A stretch of DNA of 64,000 bases, from the NCBI RefSeq assembly GCF_001039355.2, contig NW_019776024.1, forward strand, positions 41,822 to 105,821. Direction: 5' to 3'. Source of the stretch: Lingula anatina (taxonomy: Eukaryota > Brachiopoda > Lingulata > Lingulida > Lingulidae). Below are positions 48,501-59,900 of the stretch, one piece after another (positions within the stretch are counted from its first letter, which is position 1; each line of letters starts with the position of its first letter). The notes under the pieces are model-generated. The model did not search any database and was not told the origin of the DNA. It saw nothing but the letters and a program-made list of their open reading frames with translations. The position numbers and the translations under genes are program-made.

Positions 48501-51372
48501 GTAATATCGATGAATAATAATACATCCATCATCAACAGCCTCATTCTTGTTTCGGGTTGTTTTCAATTATCTGATATTCAGTTCGAGATACAATTAGCTG
48601 GAAATTGATCAATAGAAGTCATTTTGGGTGCCTTATTATAAACAATATCACAGGCTTTTGGGAATTGGGCGCTGTGAGACAAACAGCTTTTGATTTGTTC
48701 AAACGCTCTGCAATGGCAATGTCTTCATTAATCCCGTATGTGAACACGTTACATGTGTTCCTCAATGCATGTCATTGCGCCTCGTTAAACGCCGAACCTC
48801 ACTTCTTCTGGCATAAACTTAATGGCACGTTAGGCAAAGAGCTGACGGTTCAGCCGTATATCATATATCAGATGAGTGCACAGACTTGCTGAGTACATCT
48901 GTAAAAACGAATTAGAAGAAGGGTCGTAGACATCATTTCCCTCGTGATAGAATAGAGCCGATTGCTCTCCATCTTCACACGTTTTTTCAAGTACACATTT
49001 TAACTGACAGTATCCTTTGTATGAAGTTTGACAAAGCCAGTTCTATTGACTCCGCGGGATATTATAACTCCTAATCTCTCTCTCTCTTCACGAAAGTATG
49101 TAAAGACAAAACTAATTCTGGTACTGCAATTACACCGTAATTTTTGCATTGTGCGCCACTTAGATGTTGCAAGAGCTATTGAGTCACAACTTCATGGTGC
49201 GAGAGACAAAATCATTCGAAAAATTTTAATGAAATCGAAGTGTAGTGGATTGATTGATTAAGAAACATTAAGATAAACCATTCGCTGGGTATTTACCTTT
49301 TTATCCAGACGAAGTAATGAAACTGACAAGCCCCCGATAGACAAGATACAAACCAGTCTATTGATTGATACAAACAAAGTATCAAAGATAGCATCTACCA
49401 TCACATGTCAGAATCCCTGTGTTATAACTAGCTTATCTCTTTTCCATGCAGATGAAGCTCAAAATGTCATGAGGGTGAATAATCTCCCCGTTAACTCTCG
49501 TTTTAAACAAATGGCAAATTGTATTTTACCAAATTTTGCCTTCCTTTATAACTTGTCTTGTTCCACCGATATGATATTTACGTCTTGGTTTTCTGATAAT
49601 TACAAGCTTTTTGATCAAAATATTAACCCTAATGAATAAGCTGTTTAATCTTGAAGAGCAGCCGGTCGCCAATTATTCTGTATAAAAATAAAGCCTGACA
49701 ACATATTATCAGAGTTTCCAGGACTTACGTGGCACAACTTTGAGGAACAGCCGTGAGAGCGGCGACCAGGTAGCGGCAATGTTTGTTTACTTGGTCTAAT
49801 TGCACACTTCTCTCTATTCTTTGCGTTTCTCAGAGCATCCCTTGAAGCTTAATTAAACGCATTCTGGACTCAACGTCAATCTAATGTCCTTGGAATAGGG
49901 TTATTTGTTCTGGGGCATGAAAACTGGAAGTAAATGTGCGTTTCAACACGATGACGTCAGTGCTAACTTTTCAACTTCCTTGTTAAGTGATATGATGACA
50001 AGGTGTTCCATGTATTTCACCTGGAGATCTCTCTTGATGCCTCCCAGAACCAGTACACAAATTTTGTCTTTTGCTCAGCCCCACCTTAGCCAGAAAATGC
50101 CCAAGGCAAGTGCGTTACAAATTGATTTTTTGACCCCATGCAGAGACTACCTGGATCACTAACAGGGCGAACATTTAATCAAAAAGACGCGTTAATACCA
50201 AATAGGTTTTAATATTATTGTCAATCCACAGTAACCAATCAGTGAAATGATACAAATAATTGAAGTCAACAAAGATGAAATCGGTCACAGATATTATATT
50301 AGGCATTATGTTCTCCAGGGAGCTTTTCACCAATTAATACCACTATATATCAAATTCTCTAGAGAATGACTGTGAATGATATCAGGACAGAATTGTGATG
50401 AGTTTAGTGAATATTTTAAGCCTGAGAAAACACCCGTTATTTGGTAATCACTTTCTAGTTCGCAGGCAGTAACAGATTTGTCAAAGGTGAAACTGTTCAG
50501 TAATCATGCGTCAACAATATCATCAACCCAAAATAAATATGAACCTCTCATATTCTTAGATCTGTCTTTGACTTATCCGTACAGAGATTGGACTATTTAC
50601 CAACCAAGCCAAGTGCGTCAGTTCATAATGTTTACCCCCGAGTAATGGGATTAAAGTTTTTCATAACCATCTTAAAAAGTATGACATCTGGTGTGAAGGT
50701 TGCTAAAGCGATATTAAGATAGTCAGACAGGTTGTTTTCTTATTTGATAATTTAGTTGTCTAACAAACAGACTGGCAGCCAAAGTAAAGTATTAAAGGCA
50801 AATTGTTGGAAGGGTGCGCATAAAGAGTGCTAATTTTAGAAAACCTTTCTCGCAAAAACGTGCGGTGTTTCACAAAATTCTAGTTAGATCAATGATCAAC
50901 GTTTTTTCCATTATTGTTCACCAGAACCATTTTGTTATGATTATATCCCTGAATTAATGCAGTCCGTGTGATATTAACTTAATATGAATAAGAGTGATTT
51001 ATGATTGCACGCCATGATTACACAAACAGGGCTCTCAATCATACAGTTTGACGTTAATACAAAATATAAAAACAATAGGTACAGTCGATGATGACACTGC
51101 CTCACACGATCAGATTTGTAACAAAATAAAATTACACTCACCTTTAATTGCTCCTTCTTTTTAGATCATTCCAGAGTTGCCACTTAATGCCCTGTGAAGG
51201 GGAGTTTGCGTCCGTAACTCACGTGACGGGTCGCTTTTGCGCAGTTCTTTAGAGTTCGAAAAAACTTCATCGCCAGATCTGACTTCGTTAAGTTGTAGTA
51301 GAGATGCTCGAATAGCACAGATCCATTGTATTAGATGTGCTTAGCGAGCATTACCCGCTTTGATACACATAG

Positions 51373-51428
51373 ACGGTGTGACAGGAATGGTAGTCCTAAG
51401 ACGGTGTGACAGGAATGGTAGTCCTAAG
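51373..51428 (+). repeat. Perfect 28-bp tandem duplication
   Basis: The unit acggtgtgacaggaatggta followed by gtcctaag occurs twice head to tail without a mismatch. Confidence 0.95.
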
Positions 51429-51971
51429 AATGGAAGCCTGAGCTCTCGTATTATAAGTGCAGGTTGGGGTAAGGCAGGCTTATCGGGGTCGGTATAAGGG
51501 GCAATGCCCCTTGAAAAAAGCTCGGAGTGTTTTGTGTCCGTGAAAAAATTAATGGGAAATGAACTACGGTTTCTAGCGGTCTTCCATTCTTGTCACATAT
51601 ATTATCATTAAGCCTATGTTACAGGAGATATGTTCTATTAAATGAAAAAGATTGGAAATTAAGATAAAAGAAATGAAGCTTATATTAATTCCGTCCTTTC
51701 ATTCGAAACGGGAACAAGTTGACAATTGCTAAAATTTGATGATGCTCTTTTCATTTACACCTTACACAAACAACTTCTTTTCCAAGTGTTCATCCCATAT
51801 ATATTCTGTAGAATGGTTCCTGTGTCAATAGATATTGATCGTAAAGTCTCCTTAGGTTTAATAATGGTCTATGCATATTAGATATTTACGCTTAAACCCC
51901 ACAAATATCAAAATGCCTAAAAAGGCAAAGTAGTTCGACATGAAAAGAAAATGAGGACTTGTTTCAAGATC

Positions 51972-51977
51972 TTTATT
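51972..51977 (-). terminator. Poly(A) signal of the WxxW/GY-repeat gene
   Basis: AATAAA on the minus strand, about 245 bases beyond the stop codon at 52222-52224. Confidence 0.55.
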
Positions 51978-52221
51978 ATTGACACGAATTAAGTATCCAT
52001 GTAACAAGTGAAACGTCCTTTAGATGACTTTTTGTGTATATTAAGTGAAAATAACAAGCTAGTTATTGGTGCGAAATATATATGAAAACTGATCGTGATC
52101 GCGTTGTCATGTACCTTTTCGAAAATGCATTTAGTGAATAACGCCTAGTTCTCTCAGTTGCATTCAACAAATTAGCAATGTCTTTTTTTTTTACACTTTG
52201 ATGCTATAGATTAGTTGATTT

Positions 52222-55200
52222 TTACCCAAAGATGCCTGTAAATGGTTGGAAGGCAGCAAAACGTTTTGGTAAGAGTTTCGAGGCAGATCTTGGTTTTCCG
52301 AATCTTCTTATGGTAAAATGCCTGTTGGCTGCCTTACTGACGCTTTGAACTGGCCTGGCAAAGATGGCTCTGTTCTTGTAAGCGGGACCATAGCCAACAA
52401 AGGGAGCTTTGTCAGCATAGCGAGCACCAGGAGCGGGACCATAGCCAGCAACAGGAACTTTGACGGCATAGCCAGCAGCAAGGTCGGGACCATAGCCAGC
52501 AGCAGGAGCTTTGTCAGGATAGCCAGCAGCAGGGCCTGGACCATAGCCATCAACAGGAGGTTTGTGAGGATAGCCAGCAGCAGGACCTGGACCATAGACA
52601 TCAACAGGAGCCTTGTCAGGATAGCCAGCAGCAGGACCTTTGTCATCATAGCCAGCAGCAGGACCTTTGTCGGCATAGCCAGAAGCAGGGGCGGGACCAT
52701 AGCTAGCAGCAGGACCCTTGTCAGGATAGCCAGCAACAGCGGCAGGGGCGGGAGCAGCAGGAGCTTTGTCAACGTATCCATCAGCAGGGCCGGGGGCATA
52801 GCCAGCAGCAGGAGCTTGATCAGGATAACCAGCACCAGGGCCTGGACCATAGCGACCAACAGGAGCTTTGTCAGGATAACCAGCAGCAGCAGGACCTTTG
52901 TCATCATAGCCAGCAGCATGGCCTTTGTCAGCGTATCCATCANNNNNNNNNNNNNNNNNNNNNNNNNNNNNNNNNNNNNNNNNNNNNNNNNNNNNNNNNN
53001 NNNNNNNNNNNNNNNNNNNNNNNNNNNNNNNNNNNNNNNNNNNNNNNNNNNNNNNNNNNNNNNNNNNNNNNNNNNNNNNNNNNNNNNNNNNNNNNNNNNN
53101 NNNNNNNNNNNNNNNNNNNNNNNNNNNNNNNNNNNNNNNNNNNNNNNNNNNNNNNNNNNNNNNNNNNNNNNNNNNNNNNNNNNNNNNNNNNNNNNNNNNN
53201 NNNNNNNNNNNNNNNNNNNNNNNNNNNNNNNNNNNNNNNNNNNNNNNNNNNNNNNNNNNNNNNNNNNNNNNNNNNNNNNNNNNNNNNNNNNNNNNNNNNN
53301 NNNNNNNNNNNNNNNNNNNNNNNNNNNNNNNNNNNNNNNNNNNNNNNNNNNNNNNNNNNNNNNNNNNNNNNNNNNNNNNNNNNNNNNNNNNNNNNNNNNN
53401 NNNNNNNNNNNNNNNNNNNNNNNNNNNNNNNNNNNNNNNNNNNNNNNNNNNNNNNNNNNNNNNNNNNNNNNNNNNNNNNNNNNNNNNNNNNNNNNNNNNN
53501 NNNNNNNNNNNNNNNNNNNNNNNNNNNNNNNNNNNNNNNNNNNNNNNNNNNNNNNNNNNNNNNNNNNNNNNNNNNNNNNNNNNNNNNNNNNNNNNNNNNN
53601 NNNNNNNNNNNNNNNNNNNNNNNNNNNNNNNNNNNNNNNNNNNNNNNNNNNNNNNNNNNNNNNNNNNNNNNNNNNNNNNNNNNNNNNNNNNNNNNNNNNN
53701 NNNNNNNNNNNNNNNNNNNNNNNNNNNNNNNNNNNNNNNNNNNNNNNNNNNNNNNNNNNNNNNNNNNNNNNTATCCATCAGCAGGGCCGGGGGCAAAGCC
53801 AGCAGCAGGAGCTTTGTCATCATAGCCAGCAGGGCCGGGGGCATAGGCAGCAGCAGGAGCTTTGTCAGCGTATCCATCAGCAGGGCCGGGGGCATAGCCA
53901 GCAGCAGGAGCTTTGTCATCATAGCCAGCAGGGCCGGGAGCATAGCCAGCAGCAGGACCTTTGTTAGCGTAACCATCAGCAGGGGCGACATAGCCAGGAA
54001 CGGGATTAGGTGCCGGGATTATGTCGTCAACTTCTACATCAGGCACAATCGTTTTGCCCTCCCTCACACTGCCGTATTTAAAAGCCATGTTCAAATAGTC
54101 GTTGTTGAAGTAAGGTTTTTCATCGAACTTGGGGTCAAACTTGGTCACACCACCGAGGAAGTCTTTGTGCGCATCCTTTTGTAACTTAGTTCCTGCACAT
54201 CGGTAGTACTTGTATGCAGGTTGAGCGCAGTACACGCGCACTTCGTAGTCCTTGCAGCCTTTGTACCCGTTATCCTTATTGAGGCACTGGAGTCCTTTGA
54301 AGGGCTCGCACGCGACTTTCAGTTTCTGCCCAGCTGCCCACCACGGGATGTCCGTACCGGCAACGCGGCACTGAATGACAGGGGTCACTTCTGAGCCTGG
54401 GAAACTGTTGTGGCACATAAACTGTAAAATGGAAAGTTAAGACCAGTCTGTCTACACCTTTTAAACAAGAAACATTAGTGTCATTTACTTTGAAAACAAA
54501 ACTAGATATATCTACCACACAAATTTACAACACTTACACAAGAATAATTTGTTCTACGAATTCCGTCACTTTATATATTGATATGGAGATATGATAATCG
54601 TAAATAAAATAGTTCGGCCAACGGAAACCCGTGTCATAAAAAAGAATTTAAGAAATAGAAAAACTATATCTTGAAGCCGTTTATTTTCTCAAAGTAATTT
54701 TTAGCAGCATCTGCAAAGTTGCTCTCAGCAGCACCACAATAAAAATTTAAAAAATGATATATGTATCACCTCTGGGTCAAGCAGCAGTTCGTTGTCACCA
54801 TCGCCGCTTTTTGGACTGTCGAAACTGATCCAGTCGGTGAAGCCTATAAGGAAAAAAGACCTGTTACGCTTGGCAGGAATATCGGAGGAAATGCACCAAC
54901 CCCTACAGATATACCTGCCACATTCAGTAAGAAGAGGACTGTAATATCAGCTGAAAACCACTTGTCATTGATTTCCAGAATTACTAGACAGCAAAGCTAT
55001 ATACAGACACTTTACGGAAGGGGCGTTACCATGGCTTCATTTAACACAAACAGGCACATTCCAGGAAACGTAAACTTTTATGAAAAAAAAAAAAAGAATA
55101 CGATTATTCGTAAGGCACTTGCATTTACCAACTCCTTCGCAGCCCCCCCCCCACTCCCCAATTAAAAGAACTAAAAGAAAAAAAACACTCAGCTAATTTA

Positions 55201-56847
55201 AAGTAAAACGAAAGTACTGTTAAGCATTCATGGGAACACATGAAAAAAATCAATTTTAAGTAAATACAAATACGGTTTGAAAGTTAGAGAGAACAGCAGA
55301 TGAGTCAGACAGCGACAGCGACGCAGTTGATATATACAAACACATACAGCACCTGTATATAAAAACCGGTCCACGAAATGAAATTTTGACGCAAATAAGA
55401 TGCAATTTACACATTTCCCTGACACCATGAATGATAGCCTGAAACTACCTGACCATCATTCTATTGTTCTCGACCTGTAAACACACGTTTTAGGCATGCA
55501 TTTGAAAATACATTTTCTGAAAAAAATTATTACGTGTGCTTTACGTGTCACTGGTGTTTCTTTATTTATTAAAGATCACTAAATTCCTTGCTTTTTCGCT
55601 TAATTAAGATGTGCTTTTAGCAGGTCGTTGATGTCATCATTTGAAAATGAAAACACAGACTTATAAAAAAGGAATACCGCACCTGAGTTCTGCCTAAAAC
55701 ACTGTCCGGGGTAGTCAGCAGTACAAGCGGGCTCATCTACACCGCAGATCGGGTACTTGGTGTAGGAAGGGCCATTAATGAAGCCGTCGTCAGTCCGGGC
55801 CCCGTTAGCGCACGACATTTTGGTAGGTCGTAGATTTCCATAGTCATCAACATTTTCACACCTGTAGAAGATGTTGGCGTACATAGCATCTGCTATGAAG
55901 TCTCCTAGTTTGCAACATTCCGTAACTGTTGAAATGAACGCAAGTAAAATATTGAAAGATCGCAATACACTCATTTTCCATATATAGACCCATTTATCTT
56001 TTTTTTTTAATTTCAATTAAAACTAAGCAAGCCGACGAATTATTTGTTCGAGTGGAACTTTACTAACATCCGTCTAGCAACTTAAAAAATTATTACTATA
56101 TTTATCTGTTCTCGCACAAAAAACATAAGCGTACTAAATTTTAAACCTCCGTTACTGTTAATCGCAACAGAATCTCACATTCTCCAATCGATCTACATGT
56201 AGATTATTGTAGTGCAATATAACATAGTACAAAATTTGCAACTTGTCAGGAAGGCATCAGGATGGCTAACGTCTCAAAAAATGTCTGGAATGTTTATTCT
56301 AAATTACTCAATAAATAGTTTGCGGCTACTTTAGCGGTGTTAAAAATTGAAAAAAAAAAACTTCATTAGGTCTTTTGGCGTAAGTCATCTTTTTTAGTTG
56401 TTTGATGATTTTGTACTATTTTAGCCATTAACAAAATCTCCAATTCAGTTTCATCCATTTTTTGGCTAGACTATATGGTGACAGGGACAGTTTAATGTTT
56501 CACAAGAAATACAGCAAAACGGCATTATTTTAGAAAATAATTTGCAAAACCTTCGTTTCTTGGCATTGTGAAAAAATATATTAAATGAAAAATCTTTAAA
56601 AATACCGAGGGATTATTTATTCCCGAAACTGTATAAATTTCCACACGTTTTCTCTCGCTGCAGAAACGCAAACCTTAAACTGGTAGATAAATTAAGACAT
56701 TGCCATAGTTTTCTCTCTTACTTTCTGTATTTTACAAATAGAAATTTACCCGTTAAACTCATTCACATTACCTGGATACGATGAAGGATTTGACGCGTTC
56801 ACAACCAGCGCTAGGCTAAGTGCGCTCAGTACGAAAATGGCCAGCAT
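52222..56847 (-). CDS. Secreted matrix-type protein: signal peptide, chitin-binding-like module, WxxW domain, GY/P/DK repeats
   Basis: Exons (minus strand): 56772-56847, 55683-55925, 54770-54843, 52222-54421; phases 1, 1 and 0 agree. Exon 1 encodes a signal peptide (MLAIFVLSALSLALVVNA). Exon 2 holds a six-Cys module (about residues 28-95) with the peritrophin-like features FYRC, KMSCANG, PIC and PAC; the usual second Cys is missing but the first is doubled (ECCKL). Exons 3 and 4 form a complete WxxW domain as in MUC2/MUC5 and CILP (residues 108-196): FTDWISFDSPKSGDGD, then IQCR, AGQKLKVACEP, GLQCLNKDN, CKDYEVRVYC. From residue 274 come alternating units such as GYDDKAPAA and GYAPGPAD, later GYPDKAPAA and GYGPGPAA. 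The tail is basic, ending in FQPFTGIFG. The 829-N gap splits the repeats, and the frames on its two sides differ in register, so the gap length is only nominal. Total length is about 860 residues if the gap size is near right. An extracellular, possibly chitin-associated elastic or cross-linked matrix role is inferred. Confidence 0.85.
52270..53999 (-). repeat. Coding tandem repeat of about 17-18 residues, interrupted by the assembly gap
   Basis: Two alternating short units, GYxDK(A/G)PAA and GY(A/G)PGPA(A/D), give a DNA period of about 51-54 bases. Units 5' of the gap use mostly GYAPGPAD and YDDK. Units 3' of it use GYGPGPAA and PDK and become irregular toward the C-terminus (VDVYGPGPA, VAGYGPAPG, FVGYGPAY). 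The repeat probably caused the assembly gap. Confidence 0.9.
52943..53771. other. Assembly gap (829 N) inside the repeat exon
   Basis: A run of N within the GY-repeat coding exon. The reading frames on its two sides are incompatible at this length, so the true length is different. Confidence 0.98.
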
Positions 56848-56912
56848 GGCTCCAATGCGGTGGCCAACTTTTCCAACCTTTAACAAACTAATCAAGCTAA
56901 AACGCCACCGAT

Positions 56913-56919
56913 TTTTATA
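56913..56919 (-). promoter_or_regulatory. TATA box of the WxxW/GY-repeat gene
   Basis: TATAAAA on the minus strand, 66 bases upstream of the ATG at 56847, in a GC-richer context (aaacggcgtataaaaatcgg). The spacing fits a transcription start near 56885 and a 35-40 base leader. TATA promoters are typical for highly expressed, tissue-specific secreted products. Confidence 0.65.
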
Positions 56920-56999
56920 CGCCGTTTATCGATGACATCGGGTTATCGGAGTCCAAGGTGTTGAGGTCGTAATAATGTTAAGATCGCATGTCACATTTG

Positions 57000-59900
57000 A
57001 TGTGATATTTTTATATGATAGGCAGCTATCACACCTCTGGAATTCTTGTAGACAATGCCGCTATCGTTTTGGCTATGACTCATGGAGACTGACACGAATT
57101 ATTAACACTGTCAATTTCACAGAGCAATTTATATATTTTAAATATATCTTCAGGTGTATTCAGCATCTTTTTTTGTGACAGACAATTCAAATTTGTTCTA
57201 CAAAGTATCTTCTTTGAAGTTTGTACATGTCTTAATATACGTGACAAACTATACAATCTGTTTTACATTCATTAGGATAATGACAAACTTGAGACGTATA
57301 GATTTCGTTACATTAACAAGAATACTGTAGACATCATTATGCCAAATGAATTGCACTTAATGTGGAAGAAAAAAAATAACATTTTAAAAACCTTTCAGGT
57401 AACATATTTACATCTTTTTCTTTCTATCGAATATTCAACTTGCTATCTCATAAATATTCGTTGGAAATGCGCGATTTTGTAGAGTCACAGACGATGCTTA
57501 AAGTAAACTGTGTGGTCAGATTAGATGGCTGTGACAATGCGGGGCTTTATTCACTTATTGGACTTCTCACGGGGCAACGACCATAATTTTGCAAAGGAAG
57601 ACGTTCAGATATGGGTAAGATTGAATGGAGATGACCTTTTAGCATTAAAGATGAAAAATCTTTCTTGGCGTCATTTTTTAAACCTCAAATTGTACGAAGT
57701 GAAAAATACTCCATTACTTATGTAGATAAGAGACTAATGGACAGGGCATCCAGTAAGGTTGGTACCTTTCTGACGGTCAGACAACCTTTTTGATTTTACG
57801 TATATTTACATATATCCTGGTGCATATATATTCTTGCAACCTCCCCGCAGTACTTTTTTTTTACTGGTATGGTTATATTAACTAACTAGGTATACTGGAC
57901 AAGCATATTTCACGCGTTAGCACACTAAATAGCAATTAACCTTTGCAATTTGTTGACCTACCATTGATAAATTTGTCTATCATATGAGGCTAGCAAAAAG
58001 TTCTCAAAATATTTATAGAATTACAGATAATACTACTGATTCTATTTTAAATTAAAATTTTCATTTACAGGTGGGTGTGCTGAATACGTAAACTTAAACA
58101 CAAGCGTCTAGTTCTAGTTCTGGGTGGGAAACTGTGACACTGGTTACTTTTTAAAGTATAGAACCAACTACTAATATTTCTTACACTACTTCATAAAAGA
58201 GAATAGCACCAACATCACTGTTAAGATAGGAATCGCTTCACGGGACTGCAACCTGCAGAACAAGTGAACTAAATTGCGACAGGTTAAGTCACAACTATCA
58301 CAATTTGTTACATACTCTATATCATGCAGTATTTTTTAAGTGTGGTTAACTGCACAGGAAAACATGAGTTCAAAGAGGTATTCGTGATTTAGTTTTAATA
58401 CATCGATGCATGGAGACAAGTTATACCTGTGATAGCATAGATGACTGTGACACCTTTATAGATGTATTTTCATTCTAGGTACCCTGCGCTAATATGCAAA
58501 GCTGCATGTGCGTTGCATTTTTTCCACGTAATCGAATCACCATCTCTGTTCCATATTTGTATCATCGTGTGAATTATTTTTTGCAGTTCACTTTGCTTTA
58601 AGCTAAGCACAGACACGTACGTTGTGAACTTTTCGGTATCTTTTGGTCCTTGAAATAAATTAAATCCATGATACATGAGAATAACAAAAATATCAACTTC
58701 ACCAAAACAGCGCATGCTTAAAAATAGCATTAGTAAAGGTAATATATAATTTGATACGATATCTATGATATTTTAATATTTTTAAACGACAAATTACAGA
58801 AAGAGCTTTATCTGGAAAAAAAAAGAAACTCATGCAAATTTAAGGAAAGGATCTTTTCTTATTGAGAAAACGATTAATCAGGATTTAATCTCTCAGATTA
58901 CTACGAAAATCGATAACACCGAGTAGTTTTTCCAATAATTTCGATTGTCCAGTGCACGTAGAGTTACGTCCATCGTGTGGTCAGTTAATTATCAGGATCG
59001 TGGCGACACGGCGCTCCTGTTAAGGGTGGACTACTGACTGCTCTCACCTGCCTGGCAACCCAAGGGGAAGTTTACGCTTTTTAATCTGACCACCGAGATT
59101 AGTGTGTATACTCGCACCTGCGACAGGTCTGTCCTCTGAATGGTTCGAGTCACGTTTACACTCGACCAAATATGGATTGTTTTTTACATGCGCCTTGCAT
59201 GCATCTGTTTGAAAAGTTTTTTTTTGGCTGTGGAGTTAGTATTCACTTTTTTCCAGACACAAGTTGTCTGTTTTGGGAGATATGGTCAACGTTTTCTCTT
59301 ATTGCCTAAACACACTTTTTATAAACCAGGATCTAGAATGAAACGCTCCAGTTTGTACCTGTAAATGTCTCATGCTCTGGCAAGTTTTATGTCCGTTAAA
59401 TGGGTCAAAGACAGTATTCCGGCAAATATTTAATTAAAAGATGTAAACCTCATCTGAAACGTTACGTTAAATGTAGAGGGTGTTCCTCGGTCGTGTCGAC
59501 AGCACCTTTCTACAATCGGAAAACGTGATACAACTGTTGACATAACAGCCCGCTTACTTGCAAACAGGCAATGCTGTTCACTGTGTATTTTTCCAAGAAT
59601 AGAAAAAGGAAGTGCAGTACTTATAAACACCGTAATCCATATTCCTCTTATATATCTTTGAGGCATGAAATCTGAATAAGAAAAATGTTGACTTGTGAAA
59701 AGCTGCATTTTGGACTTTCAAGCAGCAAGGTCATAGAAATACGTACTTCAAAAATTACACCTTACGTTATTAAATACGCTTCCGTTTCCTCAAAAAAAAA
59801 TAAATAAAATAAATATTTATTTTAATTTCAGATTTTTGAATTACTCTCTTAACATTCATGAATATCCCTACTGCCTTATTTTGTGTTTAAAAGCGTGTGG

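Larger units (their letters stand above)
43800..51960. other. 8-kb intergenic region, no gene recognised
   Basis: Scanned on both strands for exons of known families, with none supported. The open frames present are short and without motifs. It contains a short (AT)n at 45505-45528 and a 28-bp tandem duplication at 51373-51428. A balanced-composition patch at about 51160-51560 could be a regulatory region or a first exon of something unrecognised. Confidence 0.5.

Noticed and set aside
52318-53967. Long plus-strand open frame across the gap region (also 52925-54184)
   Set aside because: It is antisense to the GY-repeat exon. Repeat units without stops in one frame leave other frames open, and the apparent length is mostly N's. 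The product is a meaningless repeat.
57525-57725. Plus-strand frame beginning MAVTMRGFIHLLDF with a donor-like site at 57612
   Set aside because: A TAG stands directly before the ATG, no acceptor gives an open upstream path, and no family was recognised.
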